The translations under genes were made by a program, and so were the position numbers. The notes under the pieces are model-generated. The model did no database searches, was not told where the DNA came from, and worked only from the letters and a program-made list of their open reading frames with translations. 64,000 nucleotides of DNA from Mycoavidus sp. HKI (GTDB taxonomy: Bacteria > Pseudomonadota > Gammaproteobacteria > Burkholderiales > Burkholderiaceae), in contig NZ_CP076444.2 in assembly GCF_020023735.2 (NCBI RefSeq), positions 511,501 to 575,500 of the forward strand. The letters are read 5' to 3'. Of the stretch, positions 51,284-60,200 are shown piece by piece (the first letter of the stretch is position 1; each line of letters starts with the position of its first letter).

Positions 51284-53235
51284 ACGTTTTTTTTGAAGAT
51301 TCCGGTAGTTTTAAGGCAGGAACTGTATTGTCGCGCCAAAATGAAACGTTGCAAGTTGAATTACTCGGCGGGCGGCGGATTAAGGTAAAAGGCAAAGATG
51401 TCCTGCTTGAGTTTTCGGCGCCGACGGCAGCAGAATTGATGCAGTCCGCTGAGACCTGCGCCCAGACCATCGAATTAGATTTTTTGTGGGAGTGCGCGGG
51501 TACCGATGAATTTAACTTTGCGGCGCTTGCTGAAGAATATTTTGGGATGCAGGCCACCTCAGTTGAGCGAGCAGCGCTTGCACTCCGCTTACATAGCGCG
51601 CCGGTCTATTTTCGTCGTAAAGGGCGCGGGCAATATCAGCGCGCACCGGAAGAGCAGCTCAAAGCCGCATTGGCCGCTCTTGAGCGGCGTAGTCAACAAG
51701 CGGCATTGCAGGCCACTTATGAAGCTGAATTAACCGCGCATCGGTTGCCGGCGGCTTTTGAGGGTAAAGTGCTGACGCTATTAACTAAGCCTGACAAAAA
51801 TTCAATCGAACACAAAGCGTTAGAGGCAGCAGCCAGCGCTTGCGGTACTTCAGTCGCGCAATTAATCCTTGATTGTGGCGCCATTCCTTCTGCGCGTGCA
51901 TTGCATGAAAGTCGCTTTTTGGCTGAATATTTTCCGCATGGCATCGGCTTTGGGCCAGCCGCTGCATATTCTGAGCAGCCGGCCGAGAGTATGCTCGCCG
52001 AGCGACCTGCCACTGAAATCCAAGCCTTTTCGATCGATGATCTCAGCACGACCGAAATCGATGACGCTTTCTCGGTCGAATGGCTAGCAAATGGCCGCTT
52101 GCGCATTGGCGTACATATTGCAGCGCCGGCTCTTGGCATAGCGCGGGACGACATCATCGACCTGCAGGCGCGCACGCGCCTATCGACAGTTTATGTTCCG
52201 GGCGACAAAATCACCATGCTGCCCGCCGCACTGGTCGATACTTTCACTTTAAAGGAAGGCGGGCTACGGCCTGTATTGTCGTTTTATACGATTATCGATA
52301 GCGCTACGCAAGATATTGTCGCGACTGAGACGCGCGTCGAGCGTGTCTTTATCGCGCACAATCTGCGCCATAATTTGCTTGAGGCGACAGTCACGGCAGA
52401 GGCCATTGCAGCGGGAGAGGGCGCTTACCCCTATAAAAAAGAGATCGCAGTACTTTGGCCATTCGCGCAAGCGCTCTACGAAAAACGGCAGCAAGCTCGC
52501 ATCAATTATGGGCTTAAGCGTGAAACACCACGCCACGCAGATTTCAATTTTGCCATCGAAGGTGAATCTGTCTCAATCACCCCGCGCCGGCGTGGCTCCC
52601 CGCTTGATCTGATTGTTGCTGAGTTGGCGATTTTAGTGAACAGCAGTTGGGGCGCTTTGTTAGCTAAATACGGCGTGCCAGGTATTTACCGTGCGCAACG
52701 CGCCTTTGGTCTCAACCGCACGCGTATGCAAATTGGCCCTGCGCCGCACGAAGGGCTGGGGGTTGAGCAATATGCATGGAGCACCTCACCGTTGCGCCGC
52801 TATATCGATTTAGTGAACCAATGGCAGCTACTGGCATGTGTGCAACATGGTGTGGCGGCTAAATTGGTGGCGCCGTTTAAGCCGAAAGACGTAGACTTGT
52901 ACGCGATTGTGCAAAATTTTGAAGATACTTATCAAGCCTATGCGGATCATCAGAACCGGATGGAACGCTTCTGGTGCTTGCGTTGGCTCAAGCAAGAAAA
53001 GCGTAAGCGTGTGCTGGCCTCTGTCATAAAAGGCGATTTGGTTAGGTTTGACGAAATCCCACTCTTGCTCCATGTGCCCGGCCTTGGCGTACATGCGCGC
53101 GATACCAAGCTTTGGCTCGATATTCTAGCGATAGACGAGCTCAATATTGAAGTTTCATGCCGTCTGTCGCAAGTACTGGAGGTAAGTGAGACACAGGAGA
53201 ATCTCACTGGCGATGCAGCGGCTAGCTGCGCCTAG
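51280..53235 (+). CDS. RNase II/R-family (RNB domain) exoribonuclease
   Basis: 3'-5' exoribonuclease of the RNB family, shorter than typical RNase R. The catalytic acidic cluster is seen as SIDDLSTTEIDDAFSVE near residue 248 and the C-terminal active-site block as STSPLRRYIDLVNQWQL near 508. An OB-like segment lies at the end. It starts with GTG four nt inside mpl. Length 651. Its exact substrate range is unknown; in Burkholderia it sits between mpl and aroE as here. Confidence 0.88.
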   Translation: MNVFFEDSGSFKAGTVLSRQNETLQVELLGGRRIKVKGKDVLLEFSAPTAAELMQSAETCAQTIELDFLWECAGTDEFNFAALAEEYFGMQATSVERAALALRLHSAPVYFRRKGRGQYQRAPEEQLKAALAALERRSQQAALQATYEAELTAHRLPAAFEGKVLTLLTKPDKNSIEHKALEAAASACGTSVAQLILDCGAIPSARALHESRFLAEYFPHGIGFGPAAAYSEQPAESMLAERPATEIQAFSIDDLSTTEIDDAFSVEWLANGRLRIGVHIAAPALGIARDDIIDLQARTRLSTVYVPGDKITMLPAALVDTFTLKEGGLRPVLSFYTIIDSATQDIVATETRVERVFIAHNLRHNLLEATVTAEAIAAGEGAYPYKKEIAVLWPFAQALYEKRQQARINYGLKRETPRHADFNFAIEGESVSITPRRRGSPLDLIVAELAILVNSSWGALLAKYGVPGIYRAQRAFGLNRTRMQIGPAPHEGLGVEQYAWSTSPLRRYIDLVNQWQLLACVQHGVAAKLVAPFKPKDVDLYAIVQNFEDTYQAYADHQNRMERFWCLRWLKQEKRKRVLASVIKGDLVRFDEIPLLLHVPGLGVHARDTKLWLDILAIDELNIEVSCRLSQVLEVSETQENLTGDAAASCA

Positions 53236-53237
53236 AT

Positions 53238-54095
53238 ATGCCAGCGCAGACGGTTGATCGCTATGCGGTGATGGGTAATCCGGTGCAACAGAGCCAATCG
53301 CCGTTCATTCATGCCCGTTTTGCAGCACAGACAAGACAAAAAATCTGCTATACACGTGTATTAGCGCCGCTTAATGGCTTCACCGAAACCGCGCAAGATT
53401 TTATAGCGCACGGCGGACGCGGCTTAAATATCACTGTGCCATTCAAGCTTGACGCATATGCGTTAGCCAATACGCTATCGCCACGCGCAGCGGCTGCGGG
53501 TGCGGTGAATACCTTAAGAGTCGATGCGGGCGGCCTCTATGGTGACAATACCGATGGCGTTGGTTTGGTGCGAGACATTGAATCTAACCTAGGACTGGCG
53601 CTGGCGGGCCGTCGTGTTTTGCTACTTGGCGCGGGAGGTGCTGCGCGCGGGGTCATATTGCCATTGCTGCAAGCCAAAATCGCTGAAATCACGATTGTTA
53701 ACCGTACTGCTGAGCGTGCGGTTGAGCTTGCTGATCATTTTGCGCAAGCAGCAGCAGACGCCGGGTGTAGATTAATCGGCGGAGGGCAAGAAGCTGCTCA
53801 ACACGTATTCGATGTTGTGATTAACGCTACTGCCAGCAGCCTTACGACTGAGCTTCCGGTATTCAATGAGTGCGTGCTCAGTCCAAACACGCTCGCCTAC
53901 GACATGATGTATGGGCCGCAACCTACTGTTTTTATGAGCTATGCGCAGCGCTATGGTGCACGTATAGCAGATGGACTAGGTATGCTGGTTGAGCAAGCGG
54001 CTGAAGCGTTTTTTGTCTGGCGCAATATTCGCCCAAATAGTGCGCCAGTACTTGCTGAATTACGTGTACTGCTTGATCAAAAGCGCACAGATTAA
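53238..54095 (+). CDS. aroE: Shikimate dehydrogenase
   Basis: NADPH-dependent reduction of 3-dehydroshikimate. Substrate site NPVQQSQSPFIHARF and the catalytic lysine K70 in GLNITVPFKLDAYA are intact, as is DNTDGVGLVRDIE; the cofactor loop is LLGAGGAARGV. Length 285. It is 2 nt after the RNase gene. Downstream the sequence becomes markedly AT-rich; mtgA, which I expect here in Burkholderia, is not present. Confidence 0.96.
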   Translation: MPAQTVDRYAVMGNPVQQSQSPFIHARFAAQTRQKICYTRVLAPLNGFTETAQDFIAHGGRGLNITVPFKLDAYALANTLSPRAAAAGAVNTLRVDAGGLYGDNTDGVGLVRDIESNLGLALAGRRVLLLGAGGAARGVILPLLQAKIAEITIVNRTAERAVELADHFAQAAADAGCRLIGGGQEAAQHVFDVVINATASSLTTELPVFNECVLSPNTLAYDMMYGPQPTVFMSYAQRYGARIADGLGMLVEQAAEAFFVWRNIRPNSAPVLAELRVLLDQKRTD

Positions 54096-54302
54096 ATTCA
54101 ATTTCTCCAGTTTGGCAAAGGCGTCTTTTGCGGCAGACTTGAAGCGATCTCGCGTTATAACTTTATCTTGCGAAAAAAAATAATTGAACTATATTAGATA
54201 AAGGTTGTTGCTCTATACCTATAAAAGAAAAATTCAGTATGCATGAGCGGTTAGCTGCTAAGGGATGGGGACTAGAGATTTTTTGATTTCCTATTGATGT
54301 TT

Positions 54303-54377
54303 GGGGGAGATACCGATGGATGCGGTGAAAAGGCTTTGCGTGCGATGAAAAAAGTAGTGGTTTTGGTAATTTCTTAA
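54303..54377 (+). pseudogene. Decayed 5' end of the local coiled-coil family
   Basis: GGGGGAGA followed by ATG at 54316 mirrors the ribosome site and start of the intact copy at 55759. Read with one missing base after codon 6, the product is MDAVKR then LRAMKKVVV, against MGAVESVLREVEKVTV in the intact copy. The uncorrected frame stops after ten codons and the corrected one after about twenty. The rest of 54096-54486 has no gene that I can see. Confidence 0.65.
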
Positions 54378-54486
54378 ATTTATTTAATGTCTCCCGATTT
54401 TTAATTGGACTTCATGGTAAAAATAAATGAAATTATCGTGAAAATTAGATAATTATTTAATCCTTTAACTTTTTCTATCAATAGCA

Positions 54487-55029
54487 ATGAAACGAATTCT
54501 TCTATCTATATTTATAATATTTTTTTCCTTTGTGGGTTGTGGCGGAAGTAGCCAGGATAATGATGATACGCATGGAAGGAAAAAAGAAATAGCAGAAATT
54601 ACCGGTGATACAGATGAAGGTGAAATTAATAAGTTAGTTCTAAGATTTAGGAAAAATGCACCTCATGTGAGAAAAAGTTTAATGGGGCCTATAGGAAGTA
54701 TAGCGGAGGAAGTTATACTGCTGTTCGCTCGACAATTTGAAATTATGCAAGAAATTTCAACTTCGGAAAATAGGCCATCACCTACAGAATTGAATAAGAT
54801 GGATCAAGATATCGCTCAATTAATCGAGGAAGTAGATAAAGTAAGATCAGAAATTCAAGAAATTGATAAATATAATTCAGAAGCATTAGATAAATTAAAT
54901 GGATTAATATATCTCGCACAAGAAAATCTGAAGGGACTTGATGAATTGTATCCTAATTTAAACCTATTGCGCGAACGGTTTAAAAATTCAGGGAGGGTAG
55001 CTTCTGTGTTTTGTGCTCCTGCAGCTTGA
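54487..55029 (+). CDS. Putative lipoprotein of an unrecognised coiled-coil family (copy A)
   Basis: I do not recognise a known family. The N-terminus MKRILLSIFIIFFSFVGC is a lipoprotein signal with candidate lipid cysteine C18, followed by a Gly/Ser/Asp-rich linker. The body is helical and charged, and aligns almost without gaps to copy C: SLMGPIGSIAEEVILLFAR here, SLMEPLGGFASKTMSLMAR there. So one domain exists with and without an export signal. The base composition is much more AT-rich than the chromosome to the left. It ends VASVFCAPAA, unlike its relatives; the same frame continues open after the stop for 48 codons with a family-like C-terminus. Confidence 0.7.
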   Translation: MKRILLSIFIIFFSFVGCGGSSQDNDDTHGRKKEIAEITGDTDEGEINKLVLRFRKNAPHVRKSLMGPIGSIAEEVILLFARQFEIMQEISTSENRPSPTELNKMDQDIAQLIEEVDKVRSEIQEIDKYNSEALDKLNGLIYLAQENLKGLDELYPNLNLLRERFKNSGRVASVFCAPAA

Positions 55030-55176
55030 AGAAAATATAAATTTACACTCCATTTGTTTTTGTTTTTTAGAGATGCATTAAGAATTTACAGGGATAGAGT
55101 AAACCCTGATTTAAATCGTATTGAGTACGCAATTATTAATGAGAAAGCTGAGTTTTATGAGATTATTGAAAATTAA
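55030..55176 (+). pseudogene. In-frame family-like C-terminal fragment after copy A stop
   Basis: Directly after the TGA of copy A the same frame stays open for 48 codons to TAA at 55174. The part LNRIEYAIINEKAEFYEII resembles MNRDEAIINNEAYTREYHD of copy B. This suggests copy A once ran longer, or that a fragment of a relative was joined to it. A hydrophobic stretch just after the stop (LHLFLFF) does not look like the family, which favours a rearrangement over a simple nonsense change. Confidence 0.5.
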
Positions 55177-55758
55177 TTGACGAATATTTTTTAAGAAATT
55201 TTATGAAAATAATATTCAGTCAATGGTACACAAAAAAATTAAAATATTTGTCTCTCTCTACTCAATATTAAAATTGTTTTCTAATCCAGGCTAGATTAAT
55301 GGATTTGTGGAATTTTTCGATTAAATAATTAGATGTTATTTAATTGAGGTTGTCAAGTGCTGCAGATGTAGACTTGGATATAATAATGAAAATATTAGAG
55401 AGTGCGGAGCGGGGACCTGAAATCTTATATTTCTTTACGTATCATAAGGTAGTGGCAATGCTATTTGAATTGTACAAAGATTATAGGCTTAACTAGATGA
55501 GCAAGAAATAAATTGGCTATATCTTTGTCGAAAGAAAATTTTCATGGAAACATGTTGTCGATCTGATTTTTTATAAATAAAATTTTTTGAAAAACTCTTT
55601 TGACTAAAATGTAAAATATATATTCTATAAAGAAACTTGAAAGTAAAAATAATTAGACTATATTAACAACTATTGCTTTACTTATAAGCAAGTGATCATA
55701 GTCAATTGACGACTACTGATTGATAATTTTTACTGATTTTAAACCTAAGGAGATAGCG
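55177..55758. other. AT-rich stretch with no intact gene
   Basis: Very AT-rich and interrupted in all frames. The only open stretch I see is about 50 codons on the plus strand (55344-55496, reading MKILESAERGPEILYFFT in part), with no clear start site; it could be a relic of the neighbouring family but I cannot align it with confidence. The 3' part must carry the promoter of copy B. Confidence 0.5.
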
Positions 55759-56337
55759 ATGGGTGCGGTAGAAAGTGTTTTGCGTGAAGTAGAAAAAGTG
55801 ACAGTGAGACCTTTAGGAGAGGTAGCACGTACCGTAGAGAGAGAAGCGATAAGGCCTTTAGGAGAAGCCGCGCGTGAAGTAGAAAGAGTGACAATAAGGC
55901 CTTTAGGGCAAGTTCTACGGGGTGCTGAAAAAACAGCGATAAGACCTGTAACAGACCTTGCAAAAGACAGTATATTGATGATAGGACGTGTTTTAGATTT
56001 AGTTAAGCCAGATGCAGATGTGCCGCCTAATATAGATATGCAAACTATGGAGGCAAATATAGAGGAGTTGGCAGAGAAAGAGAGGCCTCACTATGAGAAA
56101 TTGCAAGGAGATATAAACGAAGAAATATCACGGACATCGCCAAGTGAGGCAGATACTTTAAATTTTTTGGGGGAAATATATGAGTCTAATTCCAAAACAT
56201 GGAGTATGTTGGAGAAAAAAATGAACCGTGATGAGGCTATTATAAATAACGAAGCTTATACTCGTGAATATCATGATCGTCTTCTTGAAAAGAATAACTT
56301 GGAGAAGAAATTGGAGGAACAAAGTAGTCCTCAATAA
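55759..56337 (+). CDS. Unrecognised family protein with four 15-residue repeats (copy B)
   Basis: A 192-residue charged helical protein with no signal peptide, function unknown. Residues 7-66 are four tandem 15-residue repeats (see repeat feature). The remainder resembles copies A and C: IRPVTDLAKDSILMIGRVLD corresponds to their SLM-P-G segment, and ISRTSPSEADTLNFLGEI to ILATSPTARESLMLLAGL of copy C. The C-terminal third is a predicted coiled coil (LLEKNNLEKKLEEQ). I chose ATG 55759 because AAGGAGAT lies 6 nt upstream; the frame extends to 55720 without such a site. AT-rich like its neighbours, suggesting transfer. Confidence 0.75.
   Translation: MGAVESVLREVEKVTVRPLGEVARTVEREAIRPLGEAAREVERVTIRPLGQVLRGAEKTAIRPVTDLAKDSILMIGRVLDLVKPDADVPPNIDMQTMEANIEELAEKERPHYEKLQGDINEEISRTSPSEADTLNFLGEIYESNSKTWSMLEKKMNRDEAIINNEAYTREYHDRLLEKNNLEKKLEEQSSPQ
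55777..55956 (+). repeat. Four tandem 45-bp repeats in copy B
   Basis: Encodes VLREVEKVTVRPLGE, VARTVEREAIRPLGE, AAREVERVTIRPLGQ and VLRGAEKTAIRPVTD. The conserved frame is RxxExxxxRPLG, a short amphipathic helix closed by Arg-Pro. Copy C keeps a single version (ALFEVARATVRSLND), so the array grew by duplication within this gene. Confidence 0.85.
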
Positions 56338-56374
56338 TAATTTTTTTAAGAGATTATATTTTATTTTTGCCAGT

Positions 56375-56400
56375 CCCAGCACCGCCTTTGCGGTGCTGGG
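56375..56400. terminator. GC-rich 11-bp hairpin between copies B and C
   Basis: CCCAGCACCGC (56375-56385) and GCGGTGCTGGG (56390-56400) are a perfect stem with a 4-nt loop, standing out in AT-rich surroundings. It lies 38 nt after the stop of copy B. No T tail follows on the plus strand, so it may be a terminator of atypical form or a small dispersed repeat. Confidence 0.55.
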
Positions 56401-56541
56401 AAGGTTAGAATTAATTTGATAAGAAATTACCTTCTAATCTATGATTAAGATGCGAGGAAATTACAAAAAATTAGAGTGAGATCGAAATAGAAACGGTGTG
56501 GTTACAAAAGTAAATTTTTCTAAATTATCTAGGAGATCATG

Positions 56542-57102
56542 ATGAATGCTTTGCAAGGGGCATTATTTGAAGTTGCTCGAGCTACGGTAAGGTCTCTAAA
56601 TGACATTACGTGTGAACTAGAGAAATCGTCAAAATATCTTTCATCAGGGAATATTACTGATGGGCAAAAGACATCAGTGGCACATTTAGAGAAAGCTGCA
56701 TGTGATTTAAAAGTATCGCTAATGGAGCCTTTAGGTGGCTTTGCAAGTAAAACGATGTCGCTGATGGCGCGTTTAAGAAATTTAGTTGAGCGAGCCGAGG
56801 AAGAGATGAAACCCAGTAAAGATATGGGTGCTTTGCAAAGAATTTTAGATGAGATAGCGGCAGACACCATCCAATTGCAACGAGGAATAAATGGTGCAAT
56901 ATTAGCAACGTCGCCAACTGCAAGAGAGAGTTTAATGCTTTTAGCAGGGTTAGCTAAAGAAGCAGATAGAATACGAGATATGATAGAGTACATTCAGGAT
57001 AATGTTGAAATTATTCAAGATAATGAATGGCTTATCGAAAAAAACAAAAACCTGGCCCAAGAAAATAATGAACTAAGAACAAAAATTTTGAATAAAGCGT
57101 GA
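56542..57102 (+). CDS. Unrecognised coiled-coil family protein (copy C)
   Basis: A 186-residue helical protein without signal peptide, function unknown. The N-terminus MNALQGALFEVARATVRSL parallels MGAVESVLREVEKVTVRPL of copy B. The middle SLMEPLGGFASKTMSLMAR parallels copy A. The C-terminus is a coiled coil (EKNKNLAQENNELRTKIL). AGGAG at 56531 is 6 nt before ATG 56542; the ATG three nt earlier is too close to it. It lies 115 nt upstream of the giant haemagglutinin-like gene in the same orientation, so joint function or regulation is possible but not shown. Confidence 0.75.
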   Translation: MNALQGALFEVARATVRSLNDITCELEKSSKYLSSGNITDGQKTSVAHLEKAACDLKVSLMEPLGGFASKTMSLMARLRNLVERAEEEMKPSKDMGALQRILDEIAADTIQLQRGINGAILATSPTARESLMLLAGLAKEADRIRDMIEYIQDNVEIIQDNEWLIEKNKNLAQENNELRTKILNKA

Positions 57103-57217
57103 AGTGTAATTGAATATTAGCTACGCACATGCAAAGGTTTTTTTCACCTCCCTTTTTGATGGGTCACATTAGTCAAGCTTTTCTGCATGCTTTGCTAAAC
57201 GCAAGGAAACTACGGCC

Positions 57218-60200
57218 ATGAACCCCATTCAGAATATATCGACCCAGCTCTCTCAGTCATCTTCCCGCACTGCTCGCGAGCAAACGTCGATCCCAGCCAA
57301 CTCCAGCGCTAGCGAGCCTGCGCCTGAAAAAGACGCACTGCCGGCAAACATACCGCAGCCGGACTGCGCTAGCACTGCAAGTAACGCTTCTAAAAATCCC
57401 GATGGCCATCGCTCCGACGCGATTTTAAATGAAACCGTGCGCACTGTGCTCCAAGCCAGGCTGGGCCAGAACATTGTGCGCAGCCCACAGTCACAGAGCG
57501 GTCTAACTCTAAGGATGATTCTCAATGAAGTTACGGGGGGGATGCCATCCCAGCCCGCTAGCATCGTTAAAATTAATGGACAGCCGGCAACAATGTCCTG
57601 CGTCAATGAGAATGGCGTTTCCTATTGGGGTTACCATTTTCTGAATAGTCACCGCATCGTGTTAACAACGGGCTCACCTATTTGGGGGCAGAGCGGCGGT
57701 CTTGAAACACTGTGCGTGACCGAAGGGCAGATTACGATCCGCTATGGGGCGAAACTCGAGCCGTTTGAACAACTGGATTTAATTGCCTACAGCATCAAAA
57801 TAGAGGGTGAAGTGCAGGCAAAGCGCATTCATTTGTTAAGCGGACCTAGCCGGGTTAATTATGCGGAGACGGACCGCTGGAAGAGTGTAGCTTGCCACCA
57901 ACTGATAGATCAGGAGGACTTAGCTGATCAAGGCCGGCTGACCTTAACTCAGCAAGCCAAAGTGCGCGCTGAGCGGCAACTCTGGATTTCGAGTTCGGGC
58001 GGCTTAGTCAATGCTGGAGAAATTATATCGAATAACGATTTGGAGTTGAAAGCAACAGCCCTTGAGGGTCCTGGCATCATCAGTGCAACACGTGATCTTT
58101 CGGTATCACTAGAAAATGATTATACCCATACCGACCACAAGGCTTTGCAGGCAGGGCGTCACTTATCGTTTGAGACTAAGGGTAGATTAATTAACCAGAG
58201 CATTTTGCATAGTAGCGGAGAAATGCAAATTTTTGCGGCTGAAGTCGATAACCAGCCAGACGCCTCAATCGATAGTGCTAGCACAACTATTAAGGCTGAC
58301 AGATGCAGAAACCAAGGGGTGATAAGTGGCGGGGCGGTAAGGGCTGAGGCGCAATTTTTGAATAATGAGAAAGGCAAACTTGAAGCCTCAAGCGAGACCG
58401 GGGAGCTTATCGTTAAGGCCGATGAAATTAAAAATAGCTCAGCGCAAATGATCAATCGTGGTCGCGGAAAAACACACATTTCGGCGGCTAGAAAAATCGA
58501 AAATATTCAATCAGGTGTTATTTTTGGCAGGGGCGAGACACAACTCACCGCTCAACATATTGTGAATAGCTCCGCCGACATTCAGGATGAGCTTTCTAGC
58601 GTAAGCAAGGTGGGCATAGGCAGCGTTGTTGCGAGTTCAGATCATCTAAAACTCAGTGCGCAAAAGCTAGAAAACCGACGTGGCACGATTTATCAAGGCG
58701 AGCTTACCGCGATACCGGTCGGTACGATGGCTGACAGAGGAAAGGTATGGGTAGACGAGGTTAGAAAGCGGCAAGTCACGCAAGCGGACGATCAGCTTGC
58801 TCTGCCATTCGATAAAGACTCGGCAGAACTCGAACTGCGCGTAGTCAATGAGTTAGATAATGACAGCGGGCATATCGTGCATGCTGGCGGAGGCGATACA
58901 AGGATTATTGCAGGCCAATTCAAAAATAACACGGTGCCTGATGAGCGAGTCGAGTCGCCAGGTTTAGTAATAGGTTACGGGAATGTCACAGTAAATGCAC
59001 AAAGCATACTCAATGGCCAAGCTAGCCAAGTGCTAGCGGGTAAGAATCTCAATCTAAAGGCTGCCCCATCCTCCTCAGCAATGACTTCCGCCTCTTCGCA
59101 AAGAGCATTTAAGTTACCAAATGAAGGAGATGTACCAACCCTGGCTCAAGGCGATTGTGTTAATCAAGGAATAGTGGCAAGCGGAAAACAAATGTCGATT
59201 AGCTCTACCCATATTGACAACCAATCAGAGGCTTTGCTTACGGGGCCTCAGATGCTTCTCAAAGCGGAAGATACGTTGAGCAATAAGGGGCTGATCTATG
59301 GTGACACTGTTGCAGTGGGTGCTAAGAATTTAAGTAATTTTGAGACAAAATATACTGTCAATGGATATAAGCCAAGCGTCATTGCAGCGAATACACGCCT
59401 TGATATAGGTGCTAAATGGCTTGAAAACAAAGATCACAGTCTGCTATTCAGTGGTGGCAATATGACTATTGGCCAGCGGCTTGATGCGCAAAATAAAGCG
59501 CTTGGCAAAGCGCTGCGCACGATAAACTCATCAGCGACGATTGATGCGGTAGGTCAACTTTCGATTAATACCTCTCGGTTAATCAATAAAACGGCTTATT
59601 TCAAAACTCGAGAACGGGTAGTCGATAAACAATTCATTTTAGAAATGCAGCCCGAAGGGTCGAGCCAGCGCTACCGCCTTGACCAACTCGCATGGGATGC
59701 AAGCCGAGGAGGTCGTCAAGTTGTGAAAGACGGCAGTGCCGCTCCGTTTGCTGACTATACTGAATACGGCTACATGCGTATTGTAAAAGACACGGTCGTC
59801 GAAGAAAGCCAGCCTGCGACGATCCAGGCAGGCGGCGATATGAAATTGTCTGGCCGGGTTCTCAATGACAAAAGTAAGATGATCGCGGGCGGCAAAATCC
59901 TCCCGCTAGATACTAGTTTCGAGATGGAGGAAAATCGTGACGCGATCAACTTGACTACCCAAATAGATGTGGGGCTTTCCCGTTATACGCGCAGTGATTG
60001 GCGCGGTCATTTCGGAGGACGTGAGCGTACATATAGTGATTTTATCCACTATAGAACGCCTTCTGTTATACAGCAAAGCAAATTGGATCTCACCACTCAG
60101 GCAGAAGGTAGGCTGGTTCAGCACGAACAACCTGATCTATTGAGACTACACGCTCACGATACGAGCGGTACGGTTATGGCGCGCGACGCAAGCAACCAGA

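Noticed and set aside
55344..55496. 50-codon open stretch in the AT-rich island
   Set aside because: No credible ribosome site and no confident alignment to the neighbouring family; noted only as a possible relic.
57253..57606. 117-codon minus-strand frame at the start of the haemagglutinin-like gene
   Set aside because: Antisense shadow of an open frame that continues for over 2200 codons with clear family similarity.
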